64,000 nucleotides of DNA from Brachynemurus nebulosus (GCA_035578155.1 JAPWDM010000015.1:3664001-3728000), one strand, 5' to 3'. Counted from the stretch's first letter, positions 11,255 to 22,642 are shown. Numbers and translations are program-made. The notes: a model not told the origin generated them from the sequence alone.

Positions 11255-13545
11255 TGAAAATTCATTGTAGTGGTTTTTGTCTCATATCTCCTCAGATATG
11301 AAAATATCCTGAAAATAGTTTTTACAAAACTTGTTGAGTATAAAATTCTCTACAAATTTTATTTAAAGCTTTTTTACGTAGAACTAATAGTTCATAAGCT
11401 ATAGACATCTAAAAGTCAAAGTCACGTGCAATTGTCAGTAAGAGTCTGTATTGTTAACACACTTATGAGATATACAGCACTAATAATTTGGTTTGTAAAA
11501 TTTTCTCCTGAAATTCTTTTTTCGGAAAACATTTAGGAATATTCCATGTGTGTAAATCCAGATTAGCGGGTTAGTGGGGGTCGTGCTTTCGGCGCCATCT
11601 TGGATCTTAGTTTTTGTTAAATATCTCAATAACAGTACATCTAGCAAAGAAAATAGTGAGAACTAATATTATAAAAAAATTAAATTTGGAACAAAACAGT
11701 TTTCCTCGAAAAACTTTTCGATGAATTTTGTAACTTTCGATGTAGAACTCGCCACAATTTGATGGATCCCATTTTTTTTAATATCTCGTAAATACGTTAT
11801 ACCTTGAAAATAGCTTTTAAGAAATTGTTAGAGTGTAAAATTCTCTACAATTTTTACCTGAACATTTTAACGTAAGACTAAAGTCCAGATATTACAGACC
11901 TCACCTCGTCAAAATCATATCCAATTGTCAGTAAGAGTGTATTTTTAACACACATATGAGATATGCAGCACTAATAATTTGGTTTGCAAAATTTATTCTG
12001 AAATTTCTTTTTTCGGAAGACGTTTAGGAGTATCCCGTGTGTCTAAATCCAAATTGGCGGGATGGTGGGGGTTGTGCTTTAGTCGCCATTTTGGATCTTA
12101 GTTTTTATGGTTTTTACCAAATATTTATACAACCAATTTTTTTCCCATTATCTCGTTAACGATAACTGCCACCACCCCGCCAATTTATATTTCGAATTGT
12201 GGAGTATCCCTTAGCATTTTCCAATAAAAAAATTTCAGATGCAAATTTTGCAGACCAAGTGTTTGGTACTGTCTATCTCATTTAGGTGTTACAACAGCGA
12301 TTAAACTGACAATTTTAATTTTTCGAGATTTATAACTTTCGAGCTATAGCAGGTACGTCAAAAAGGTTCCAGTAAAACTATAGAAATATATCGGTTTCGC
12401 CGAAAAAAATTTTTACGAAAATTGTGCCAAATTTATTTTTCTATGAAATTAGTTCTTACCAGTTTGTTTGCTAGATATACCGTTTTCGAAATATTGTGTA
12501 GAAACTTGAACCCAAGATGGCAGCTGAAGCATAGCTTTCACCATCTCGCCAACTTGCATTTAAGCTCATGGGATACTCCTAAAGGTTTTCCGAAAGAAAA
12601 ATCTAGGGTCTCAATTTTGCAGGCCAAGTTTTTAGCACTATATATCTCATTAGTGTTGACAGTAGTGACTCTTATCGAAAATTTAATGATACAATTTTAA
12701 CGTTTAAAGGTCTATAACTTCCAAGCTATTAAAAATACGTTAAAAAGTTTCAAATGAAAATTGTAGAGGATTTTACATTCTAAAAATGCGATAATAGCTA
12801 CTTTCAGTGTTCGAAGTATCGTTAATGAGATATTGGGGAAAAATTAGATCTACGAAATTTTAGCAGGTTATACATCGAAAACTACGAATACTATCGAAAA
12901 ATGTTTCTGGCAAAAGTAACGCAAAATTTAATTTTCTATAACATTGATTCTTAGCATTTTCCTCATTAGATGCACCGCTGTCGAGATATTTGGCGAAAAC
13001 TTAAATCCAAGATGGCGGCTGAAGCACAACTTCCACCATCCCGCCAATCTTTATTCAGGGTCTTGGGATACTTCTAAATATTTCCCGGAAACAAAATCGA
13101 GGGTTCAAATTTTGCAGACCAATTTTTCACTATTGCATATCTCATTAATGTTAACAGTAGCAACTCTTATTGAAGATTGGATGACATAATTTTGACGTTT
13201 AAAGTTCTATAACTTCTAAACTATTAGAAATACGTCAAAATGTTCCGAATGAAACTTGTAGAGGATTTTACGTTCTAAAAATGCGGTAATAGCTACTTTA
13301 AATGTTCGAAGTATCGTTAATGAGATATTGGGGGAAAATTAGTTCCACGAAATTTTGGCAGGTTATACATCGAAAAATACGAATTTCATCGAAAAATATT
13401 TCAAACAAAAGTAACGCAAAACTTAATTTTCTATAAAATTGATTCTTAGCGTTTTTCTCATTAGACGCACCGTTGTTGAGATATTTGGCAAAAACTAAAA
13501 TTCAAGATGGCGGCTGAGGCACAACCTCCACCATACAGTATTATA
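11255..13545. repeat. Foldback array of ~490-bp units in opposite orientations
   Basis: Two units lie in one orientation (about 11265-11755 and 11756-12150) and about three in the other (12150-13545). A marker block, TGAGATATACAGCACTAATA at 11465, recurs in the same direction at about 11955. Its inverse (ATATCTCATTAGTGTTGACA-type) appears at about 12645 and 13139. A second marker, TCTATAACTTCCAAGC at about 12710, recurs at about 13205. The switch of orientation is near 12120-12180. No long protein frame is conserved between units, so this is a non-coding inverted array. It interrupts the Harbinger partner gene. Confidence 0.75.
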
Positions 13546-14566
13546 AGCTTAAAATCCTTTCGTAAAACCGCCCGTTAGAATTTAAAAGTTTGTCATATTT
13601 TTATGAAAACTGTCAAATGGCAATTAAAATTATTATCAAAAGCGGTTTTAGAAACGCCCAAATAGATGATTTACGTGATTTTTGTTACAAGAAAATAAAA
13701 AAAAACTTGTGTCAAAGTAATCATCTGTACGTTATTCAAGATCGTTATACAAAGTGTCATTATTCATCTTAATTTATTCATGCTAATTACCCATTTTCCA
13801 AAAAGATTTCATCTAACATTTGAACAATAAATAAATATTTATCTGAGCGGTTACAAAGTTGCATTGGACGCAGTCAATTTATTTGTTCTATTCGAAACAA
13901 CAACAATAATTTGTAAACGACTTGTATTTTCAGTTCTCTGAACTTTTTCCATTCTAAAATACGGATTGATAATTACTTAATACCCTTAACACGCTCGACA
14001 TTAAATGACAAAAGTCAGTATTACTTGTGATTAGTTTTTCATTCTCTTGTGAAAACTTATAAATTGACTTATAGAGGCGCAACTAGTGTAGCAAAAAATA
14101 AATTAAAAAATTAAAAATTAAAAATATTATTATATTTATTTATTATTTATTTGGTTGATAGGGGGGTTATTGTTAGGGTTTAAATTTGGGTGCTACTTTT
14201 CGGGTTTGGTTGGGGTTTCGATCAGCAGAGCATTTCTCCAGGAGACGAGAGTGAGTGGCAGTGGAAGATTATGGTCGCAGATCGTTTTCCCAAAACCACA
14301 AGATCCCCAAATTACCTAAATTTTTCTTTCGACTACTAAAAGGGTGGTTTTTAAATTAGAAATACGAGAATTCATAAATTACAATTTTATTACAACAAAA
14401 GGTGACTAGAAACAATTTTTGAACCACAGTATTTGGAATCCCTAAAATTTACGACAATAAATAATTACAAGTTTTTGAGAATTTATACATGTTTTGAAAG
14501 ACTGATAAGCTAATTGAAATAAATTCACATAATATATTTTAAAATAGAATTTGCATCTTAGCCTTT
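13546..14566. other. Unassigned non-coding stretch
   Basis: A 60-codon open frame at 13590-13772 has no recognisable features. I see no gene, repeat boundary or RNA signal here. Confidence 0.4.
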
Positions 14567-14646
14567 GGTGTGGCTATACTTTCCAAACCGAGACGCACGA
14601 TATAAGTATATGGTGTGTACTGGCTATGGGAAAGTATCACCACATC
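14567..14646. repeat. Imperfect inverted repeat, 18-bp arms
   Basis: GGTGTGGCTATACTTTCC (14567-14584) and GGAAAGTATCACCACATC (14629-14646) are inverted near-copies around a 44-bp spacer. It may be a MITE remnant. Confidence 0.5.
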
Positions 14647-15167
14647 AATTGGTAAAAATATACAATTTGAAATTAAATATAAATTTAAAGCTTTGAATTT
14701 ATGGAATGATTTTAAATATCGTCGCGAAATACATTCCTTGAACGTCTGATAACAAATAATGAATACAAGATTTAAATTAATTTCGTTAATTTGAAATTTT
14801 ATTATTGCACCAAATTTTACGCTTTGGAATCATGACTAGAATAACATGTATACGAGTTTTCATAAATATCAAACTTTGTCAAATTTTAACTTAGCCTGTA
14901 TTATTTTTTTTTTACTTATTTATTTATTTTTTTTTTTTTTTTTTTACAAGAAATTGAATTGAAATAATACTGAAAATTACTCTATAAGTTATATTTCGCA
15001 AATAAACTATATGATTTAAAAGATTATACCAGATATCGAAATATTAGTAAAGGTCACACGTGCCTCTCAAACTTTCCAAACCGGAAACGTTACGTAATTG
15101 AAAGAATATTAAATTATCAAGACAATATTTAAATATTTGAAAACTTACTTAATAATGAATTAAATAA
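14647..15167. other. AT-rich stretch, nothing recognised
   Basis: Long T runs at about 14906-14945. An ACTTTCCAAACCG block near 15075 echoes the left arm of the preceding inverted repeat. No gene found. Confidence 0.35.
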
Positions 15168-15374
15168 ATTTAAATTAACTTAACCTATACCGGCAGAACT
15201 GATGTTCGCCGCATCGACGTACGTGTCGGAAAATTAAATTTAGATTAACTTTAAACTATACTGGCTGAACTTTACGTTCGCCGCATCGACTTACATGTCG
15301 GAAACTAAATTTAGATTAACTTTAAACTATACTGGCTGAACTTTACGTTCGCCGCATCGACCTACATGTCGGAA
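15168..15374. repeat. ~72-bp tandem repeat, three copies
   Basis: TTCGCCGCATCGAC recurs at about 15205, 15277 and 15348 (spacing 72 and 71). Each is preceded by an AACT(T/A)TA(A)C(T)ATAC(T/C)GGC block and followed by ACATGTCGG or ACGTGTCGG. Within each unit CGAC...GTCG can pair as a short stem, the only GC-rich motif in this AT-rich stretch. Confidence 0.8.
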
Positions 15375-16438
15375 AAAACAAATTATAAACTTATCAATTT
15401 AATAAACTATAATATTCGTAAACTATAAGTTATTTTTAGTCGTAGACTTTTTTTGCTAAATCCCCAGGAAATCTTTTAGAAATCTGGATGAATGCGAAAG
15501 TACAAACGACGTTAAATATTTAAATGTAAATTATTTTTACATGTTACATTTAATTATTTTTTTCCTTTATATATCTAATATATATATATATAAATTATCT
15601 TTTATTTTAGTTTAAATAAATTTCCAAAATATATTTATTTTAAATTAATTATACGATTTTTCAAAATTTAAAATTATCCTACATGCTACGTTTAATTATT
15701 TTCTAACCATTCAAATATAAATTATTTTTCGATTATGTTTAAGTAAATTTCCAAATATGTTATAGTAAAATAATACTTATCTTAACAATGATGAATTTGT
15801 AATTTTCAATAATACACTTAAATAAATGATACTTAAACTAATTTTAAAATATACATATTTTTTATTTTTGATGTGTGCGGCCCGAAGGCCACACGAGAAG
15901 AGCTTCTCACTAACTTGTCTCTCTAACTAACTGTGTCGTCATTTTTTAATTAGTATAAGTTATTTATTTAATTATGTAATTTGTTTTGTTAATTATATTT
16001 TTTTGAAAAATAAATGTTTAATTAAATAATGTACGCACTCGATATAAATTTAAATTTCAGATTTCTGCAAACGTGTAATTAGTTTTTACATTGTCCCTAG
16101 ATATCAATTCGAAACTATAACGCTAGATGTCGTTAATATATATACATATACAATTGATTTTTTGAATTCTTTTAGATAATATATTGGACTGATATTAAAT
16201 TCAAACATAGATGTTAGATGTCAGTATTTTAGCATTTTTACAAATCGATTATTTATTAATTAGATTAAAGTTTTATTATCGATTTCCAAAGTAAATGTTG
16301 AATTGATTGATCACATGTAGCAATAATTATTGCTACACTAGTCATAATGTAAGTTCTCTATATTTTAAAATTTTACAGGTAATATTAATTTGGAAACATA
16401 TAAAAAAACATTTAAAACATTTTTTTAATTTTTTTATT
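15375..16438. other. AT-rich non-coding stretch
   Basis: Short TA tracts at about 15580 and 16140. A GGCCCGAAGGCC inverted repeat with flanking sequence at about 15877-15905. No gene recognised. Confidence 0.4.
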
Positions 16439-16744
16439 TTAAAAATATATATTTCCCCCCTTTGCCACAGTAATATAATAATAAACATTTTTTATTTCGG
16501 GATTTCTCCCACGGCCGCGTCCACGTCCGCGACCCCCTCTACTCCCACGCCCACGGCCGTTGCCACGGTGGCGTAACCACCATTCGCGACGTTTACGGCC
16601 CGCATTTGTCCCGCGTCGCCTTTTTTTATTATCTAAAAATAAAAAATACACGCCATTGTGTGACATCAATAATTGTACTATTAAATAAACTGAAAAAGTT
16701 AACTTTTTGGGATGGTTTGTCCACATCAAATCACCAATGCCCAA
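16439..16744 (-). CDS. Unrecognised open frame with RG-repeat tail
   Basis: A 101-codon frame contains a basic patch (KKRRRGTNAGRKRREWWLRH) followed by Arg-Gly repeats (GRGRGSRGGRGRGRGRGR). RG/RGG repeats occur in RNA-binding proteins, but no RNA-binding domain precedes it here. The RREWWLR patch faintly recalls the N-terminus of HARBI1-like transposases, which is not enough to assign it. The GC-rich segment (about 16500-16620) stands out from the AT-rich surroundings and could instead be a low-complexity repeat. I do not know whether it is expressed. Confidence 0.25.
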   Translation of the reverse strand: MGIGDLMWTNHPKKLTFSVYLIVQLLMSHNGVYFLFLDNKKRRRGTNAGRKRREWWLRHRGNGRGRGSRGGRGRGRGRGRNPEIKNVYYYITVAKGGNIYF

Positions 16745-17852
16745 AATCTTGTGTCTTCAGATCATTATAATATTTTTTTTTAAAGGCAGTACTGGCTTTG
16801 AAGATAACGAATATAAAGTTATCTTTTTATTACCATTATTTTTATAGCTATAACAATTTTTAAAATCCAAAAACCGCAATTTTTTAGAAGCGCTTTGATA
16901 ATTATTAAATACATATAGCTCAAAAACTATTCATTCTAGAAAGCTAAAACTGGTGCCATTAATTTCAGAAGTAAAAGGGCTTTAATTTTACATATAACAT
17001 GATAATGCAATTCAAATTTAACCCTTTCTCTACAATCCAAAAACCTAATTTTTATAAAAAATCCAAAATCGGAATTTTTAATTTTTTTTTTTAAAAATAT
17101 TATATTCAAAATTGTTTTTGAACTACATGTGTTTAAATACTTCAAAGCAATACCTAAAAATGCGGTTTTTGGACTTTTAAAACTGTTATAACTCAAATAC
17201 GTTCAAAAAAATATAAAACTTGGTATTTTTGATCACGCTGGCTTGAATAAACTATTTGCTAAATATCATGCATTTCAAAAACATTTATGCACAAAATAAT
17301 TGTTTTATTCGATGATTTGATATGGACTAACCTAAAAATTAATTAAAAGTCTTATGATATCATCAACGAAATGTAACAAATCAAGCAAAATTTGTCACAC
17401 CTTTGTTAATTTTTTTTATTTTTACTTCTTTCCGTTTTTGTCATTTTTATCGAAATTAAAATAACAATAGCAATCTAAGCTTGTATGTTTAATTTTACTT
17501 CATTCGTTAATGAAATCATAGCACTTTTAGTTAATTACTAGAAATATGTATACCATTTTGTTCTTTCTCCTTCTCCCCCATTTCTTCCCCATTTCTCTCT
17601 TCTCCCCCATTCCCCGTCTCTGCCGCCGGTACCTCCTCTGCCCTTTCCTGCTGATTGCACGGGATCCTATCCTCCTTCATTTGGTGGAATTTTCTAAATT
17701 AATTTAAAACATTAACATAAGATTCGCTTTTAAATTAAAATAATAATTAAAATAAAAAAAAGGAATTAGGAAAGAGTTTAAAAAATATAAATGCAGGTGC
17801 GTCCATTAAATCAACAGAGCGGCGCAGTACCGCCCCGGAGATTTTATTGATG
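16745..17852. other. Non-coding stretch with a polypyrimidine patch
   Basis: 16745-17300 has the texture of an old AT-rich interspersed repeat, with recurring 'ATCCAAAAACC' phrases. At 17555-17665 the plus strand is strongly pyrimidine-rich (CTCCTTCTCCCCCATTTC-like). Read on the minus strand this could encode a short Glu-rich peptide starting near 17690, which I do not consider a supported gene. Confidence 0.35.
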
Positions 17853-18083
17853 TAAAGGTGCGAATCCACCGAAAAAACGTTTGCTTCAAATGTTTGTAGT
17901 TGTTTTCAAATGTTTGCAACTGTTTGCGAACACACTGTCTCCACTGAACAAACAGTTATGGTCGTTATGGTTGGAACACTGACAAACATTAGCAAACAAT
18001 TGCAAACATTCGTGACGATCGTATCCACCAAACAAATTTTGTGTTCGCAAACAGGTTGCGCGCTTGGTGGATTCGTACCTTAA
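17853..18083. mobile_element. MITE, TAA target duplication (PIF/Harbinger type)
   Basis: The element 17856-18080 (225 bp) has TIRs AGGTGCGAATCCACC (left) and, as reverse complement of the right end, AGGTACGAATCCACC. TAA flanks both ends (17853-17855, 18081-18083). The interior is packed with GTTTGC/GCAAAC motifs in both orientations, which looks like subterminal transposase-binding repeats. No coding capacity. Confidence 0.8.
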
Positions 18084-18178
18084 GAATCGCGCCGCGTTTC
18101 CGACCAAATGGATGCTCATTTTTAAAGATAGTTAGGTTTAACTTAAAACTATACCGCGTCCATGACCATCAACTTATA

Positions 18179-18233
18179 AAAAATATACCGTATTTTTCAG
18201 CGTATAACACGCTGAATAATACGGTATATTTTT
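18179..18233. repeat. Near-perfect hairpin, 25-bp stem, 5-nt loop
   Basis: The left arm 18179-18203 (containing TATACCGTATTTTTCAGCGT) pairs with 18209-18233 (ACGCTGAATAATACGGTATA followed by Ts) with one mismatch, around the loop ATAAC. It begins in an A run and ends in a T run, so transcription from either strand would give a long stem followed by U. It might be the two ends of a deleted MITE rather than an RNA signal. Confidence 0.75.
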
Positions 18234-18239
18234 AAGAAT

Positions 18240-18660
18240 AATCTTGTAATTGACAATTTTTGTGCAAAAGAAGCGAACACTAATTTACATAAAAACAGTA
18301 AAAGCTTCCTTACAGTCAAAAAATATTTAAATGTTTTGCTTCTTGTCGAGAAAATATACATAAATCATAATAACATAAATAAATATTAAAGTTATAGCGA
18401 TGAAAATGCATTATTGAATCTCTTTGGTATCGAAGAGTTTAGACAAAAAAGCATCAACCCTATATTTCTTTCATCGGGTCATTATATTTAAATAATATTA
18501 ATTAAAAAAAAAAAAAATAATAATAAAACTATGAGTTTTAAATTTTTTTTAAATTTAAAAATTTAATTTTTCTACAGAATTGTCAATTACAAGAATAATA
18601 AAACTGTATGAGTTTTAACAATTATTTTTAAATTTAAAAATTTAATTTTTCTACAGAAAT
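18240..18660. repeat. Local inverted and direct repeats
   Basis: TCTTGTAATTGACAATTTT (from about 18241) is inverted at about 18577 (GAATTGTCAATTACAAGA). A ~65-bp block starting AATAAAACTATGAGTTTTAA (about 18523) is directly repeated from about 18597. Between them is AT-rich unassigned DNA. Confidence 0.5.
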
Positions 18661-18696
18661 AATTTCTTACAATTTTTCGTTGCTCGTCTACAAATA

Positions 18697-19187
18697 TTAA
18701 CACTTTCAGTCCCATGGCTTCGGCATCCGAAACCAAACAAAACATCCCCAGAGGCCGACCGCGATCAATGATTAATTGATTAGTAAGTTGGTTACGTATT
18801 ATGTGTGCAATACATACATACCAACACATACACACACAAATACATACCAACACACAATACTCTTTTGGTTTCTATGTACGTATAAAATATAAAACATTTT
18901 AAGATAAACAAAAAATGCATAAAAAATATAATTTATGTTTTTAAATAAAATTGATTTGAATGTAGTCATTGTATAATTATGTACAATAGTATGTACATAT
19001 CACGTTTATGTGTGCGTTTATGACTGTATGTTTACAGTTTTATACATATGTAAATGTTGAACGGTATTGAATCTATTCAGTGTTTGAATCATTTTATTTT
19101 ATGTATTTGTTTATATAAATTTTTTTTCAAATATTGCCGGCTTCCGGGGAAGTTTGCTGTGAAAGTGCTCGGGCCTCATAGTGTTAA
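18697..19187. mobile_element. Candidate piggyBac-type MITE, TTAA target duplication
   Basis: The element 18701-19183 (483 bp) is flanked by TTAA on both sides (18697-18700, 19184-19187). The left end is CACTTTCAGTCCC; the right end as reverse complement is CACTATGAGGCCC. TTAA duplication is the piggyBac signature. The inverted match is short, so the family call is tentative. No coding sequence. Confidence 0.55.
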
Positions 19188-19431
19188 CATAATTTTAAAG
19201 AAAATATAAATTTGTGTTTTATTTATTTTTTTCAAACAAAAACTAAAAATTAAGTTTTCCTTTATAAATTATTGTACACTTAAATAGTATTCTCATATTT
19301 ATAAAAAAAATTTATTAAATATTTTCAAAAAGATAATGATGTACTTACCGCTTCTCGTTTCGTTATTTGCATCCGTTTTAAACAATTTTTTTTTAACAGT
19401 TTTTGTTTTTTTCCAGATATTTGCAAAAATT
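19188..19431. other. AT-rich spacer
   Basis: Nothing recognised between two MITEs. Confidence 0.4.
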
Positions 19432-19692
19432 CAAATAATAGAGTCCCTGTAATAAGTAGAGTCGTGACATGTGTACTGAACTTGGTTTCGGCCTTTACTG
19501 TTCAAAATTTGCGTGAAAAAACATTGAAAATAAATTAAACATTAACAAAAATCATTTAGTTTAACCTAGAAAGAATAATTAAATTAAAACATTTTAATTG
19601 TTCATTAATTCATAAGTTATTAACAATAATTATGTACTGAAAAAATCTATGACATGTCACGACTCTATTTATTATAGGAACTCTATCAAATA
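19432..19692. mobile_element. MITE with ~33-bp TIRs and CAAATA target duplication
   Basis: The element 19438-19686 (249 bp) has inverted ends. The left starts ATAGAGTCCCTGTAATAAGT; the right, as reverse complement, starts ATAGAGTTCCTATAATAAAT. Both continue with AGAGTCGTGACATGT. CAAATA stands on both sides (19432-19437, 19687-19692). The superfamily is not clear from a 6-bp duplication. Confidence 0.78.
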
Positions 19693-19931
19693 GCTAAAGC
19701 ACTTCTACCCTCTATCAGTGAATATTGAAAAAAAAAAAAACAGCATCCTGAAACACAGTGTCACAAAAGGCAAAATCTTAAAATATCTAAAAGATGGTTC
19801 TGAAATAGATTCTATCGAATAGAAAATATAAGACATAAAACATAAAACATGAATTTTAAAATTTTAATTTTCTTAGTTAAAATACCAATTCCAATCGTTT
19901 GTAAATATTTGCGACATCATTCACATATACA

Positions 19932-20381
19932 TATGTGACTTGGACTACGAAAAGGTACATACCTATGGTCAGAAATCAAGTTTTCGAGAAAACAGTTGTT
20001 AAAGATAACCATACATTTATGATAGCATTTATGTAATTTCTGTTGAACTTGTGTAATTTGTTACAAAGATAATAAAAATAGGAATTTATGGTTTGTTTAA
20101 TGGAAAAGGGTGTTCAATTTTCAATTTCTACAAATTTTCATTAAAAAAAAAAATTGATTTTTCCGACCACAGGTGCAAAAGCTTGATCTATTTACAATTT
20201 TTTTTTCGCGATTTTTATAATACATTTTGAATTTTAAGGATGATTTCCAGAAAAAGTTTCAAACTTAGGAGTCTGCGGTTTGTTCCATTGAAAAATACGT
20301 TCAATTTTCTATAAATATCGATCAAAAAACAAAAATTGACTCTTCAAACAATAGGTACCTTTTCGTAGTCCAGGTCACATA
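19932..20381. mobile_element. MITE with ~35-bp TIRs, TA target duplication
   Basis: The element 19934-20379 (446 bp) has a left end TGTGACTTGGACTACGAAAA and a right end, as reverse complement, TGTGACCTGGACTACGAAAA, both continuing GGTAC. TA flanks each end, consistent with a Tc1/mariner-type non-autonomous element. Confidence 0.75.
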
Positions 20382-20452
20382 TATATAAATATTGACTGAG
20401 TATAATATAGATATAATATGGATTCGTATAAAAATAGTATAAAAACGTCTAT

Positions 20453-20780
20453 ATTATTGCTGGCGTTCCGAATGAAAATTTTGTTAACCCAACGTTAACT
20501 AATTGAGCTTTCACCGTTACAAACGTGAGGGCTCTGATTCAAAAAATTAATGCACATTAAATATTTTTCATGGTTTTTCACGGTCTAATACTTAATTTCT
20601 GAAGTACAGCCACATTTAAAAATTATGGAATAAAAATAATCAGTCATTATGTTAGAAATTGTTGTTTTAATATATAATGTATGTTAATTTTTGAATGCGT
20701 GCCCTCTGGTTTGTAACGGTGAAAGCTCAATTAGCTAACGTTAGGCTAACAAAATTTTCGTCCGGAACGTCAGCAATATT
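20453..20780. mobile_element. MITE with ~90-bp TIRs, ATT target duplication
   Basis: The element 20456-20777 (322 bp) has inverted arms of about 90 bp, both containing TTGAGCTTTCACCGTTACAA (one as reverse complement) and starting ATTGCTGGCG / ATTGCTGACG. ATT flanks both ends. Arms make up over half of the element; the middle is AT-rich. Confidence 0.72.
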
Positions 20781-20789
20781 ACTCATGTA

Positions 20790-21214
20790 CGGCACCGGCA
20801 TCGGACGTGTCTGGCTAACGAACTCGTCCAACGGTTTAGAAAGAATACAGAAACGCCACTACTATCTCTATCGTGTAATCTGCAGTGTACAGTTCTGAGC
20901 AAGTTAGGCTACTTAGTAATCACTCGTTCAATAGCAGTGAATCAGACCGGTTTTCCGTAAATAAAAAAAAAATGCGGGTCTCTTAGATTTCGACAAAGAA
21001 AAACATATTAAGGTATAATCGAAATCGGATAGAGTCACTTCAGAATGTTTCCTTGTGAGAAAAATAGACACGCTATCTTGTGTAATGTTTTTATACTTTA
21101 ATTCGACTTTTTTGTTCCCTTATTTTCTATTTTTCTCAAATAAAATAATGGTTCAAAAACCTTTTTTATGTGATTTTTTCTCTTCTTTTCAATGGTGTAA
21201 AAAAATGTGGCAAA
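20790..21214. repeat. Fragment of the CA/TA-microsatellite-associated repeat family and flank
   Basis: CATCGGACGTGTCTGGCTAA at about 20808 continues with CGAACTCGTCCAACGG. This is the same family as the sequence at 21280-21345 and 22450-22500. The rest of the stretch to 21214 holds an echo of the 22330-22390 copy (GTGATTTTTTCTC, GGTGTAAAAAAAT) and no gene. Confidence 0.55.
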
Positions 21215-21395
21215 ACTTTTAAATTGTAACAAATTTTGGCCAAAAACTGACTCATTTTCACGAAAAATGCTAAAAAAAAACCATGTTCCTGGTATCTGAC
21301 ATATCTGGCTGAAGAACTCATCCAAGGGTTTGGGACTTCCAATGTTTCCACCAACTTTCGTAAAAGCAGAACAATTCGTTCGAGAGTTATCGTGC

Positions 21396-21453
<58 letters not shown>

Positions 21454-21649
21454 GTGTGTGTGTGTGTCCGCACGATAACTCTCGAACGAATTGTTCTACT
21501 TTTACGAAAGTTGGTGGAAACATTGGAAGTCCCAAACCCTTGGATGAGTTCTTCAGCCAGATATGTCAGATACCAGGAACATGGTTTTTTTTAGCATTTT
21601 TCGTGAAAATGAGTCAGTTTTTGGCCAAAATTTGTTACAATTTAAAAGT
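21215..21649. repeat. 435-bp near-perfect palindrome centred on a CA/TA/TG microsatellite
   Basis: The left arm (21215-21397) and right arm (about 21469-21649) are inverted copies with, by eye, one substitution and one homopolymer-length difference. The centre is (CA)n (21398-21446), a short TATATA block, then (TG)n to 21468. A similar but single-armed and more diverged copy lies at 22350-22640. Confidence 0.88.
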
Positions 21650-21657
21650 ATATATAT

Positions 21658-21663
21658 AGCAGT

Positions 21664-21739
<76 letters not shown>

Positions 21740-21747
21740 ACTGCTAC
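21658..21747. repeat. (TA)n microsatellite flanked by inverted AGCAGTCAA
   Basis: About 35 TA repeats (21668-21737) lie between AGCAGTCAA and TTGACTGCT, making a second small palindrome abutting the larger one. Confidence 0.9.
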
Positions 21748-22349
21748 TGAGAGATTGATTACTATGTAGCCTAATGTATATATCACAAGAGTGCTTTGGA
21801 TAAACATATTCCTATTTTTGGTAATTTTCTTTTATAAAATAATTTTTTCCCACCAAATTATCTGCACTATTTCTTCAACAGAATATTTTTTTGGTATTTT
21901 TATTATTTTAATATTTATTTTCAAGAAAATACAAAAATGCCTTTTTGAATTTACAGCAGATGACACAAATATTTATTATGCAAAAGTGAATTGCTTGGAA
22001 ATTGCGACATTCATTTCTTTATTTTACTGCACTATTGTTGTTAAAGCGATAGTAACAGTAGTAGTTATAATATTAAATTAGTATTATTAGTTTATTCAAA
22101 GCACTGTTGTGACATAACCTTTTCCTTATAGGAATCCAATGTTAAAAATTAACATGTAAATCGTATGCATACATCCAAATGGGACACCTGGTATATTATG
22201 TATACGGATATAATATACGATATATATGCAATATATACATATTGTATCGAATATGTGCTTAGATTGTGAATAACTTCACACTTTTTACGAGAAAACTATC
22301 ACAGTCTCGGAAACTAGTTGACATAGAAAAATAGTTTAAGGACCTTTTT
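21748..22349. other. Unassigned stretch
   Basis: A 96-codon open frame (21791-22081) is rich in Phe, Ile and Val, as expected of AT-rich DNA, and has no known motif. A short TATA-rich palindromic patch lies at 22195-22245. No gene supported. Confidence 0.35.
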
Positions 22350-22568
22350 TATGTAATTTTTTCTCCTCTTAAATGGTGTAAAAAAATTTCACAAAAATTT
22401 TTGAATAACTGGAAATTTTAGCAAAAAACTAATTTTTTACAAGAACAAACACCATGTTCCTGGCATCCGACGTGTCTGGCTAACGAACTTGTCCAACGGT
22501 TTGGGATTTCCAACATTTTCGCCAAATTTCGTAAACCTAGGACATTTCGTTCGAGAGTTATCGTGCGG

Positions 22569-22642
<74 letters not shown>

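Noticed and set aside
17531..17690. Glu-rich short coding sequence on the minus strand
   Set aside because: It is the complement of a pyrimidine-rich simple-sequence patch; no homology recognised.
21098..21807. Open frames made of Cys-Val, Thr-His or Tyr-Ile repeats
   Set aside because: They are read-through of (CA)n, (TG)n and (TA)n microsatellites, as are similar frames at 22437, 30608, 52667 and 58165.
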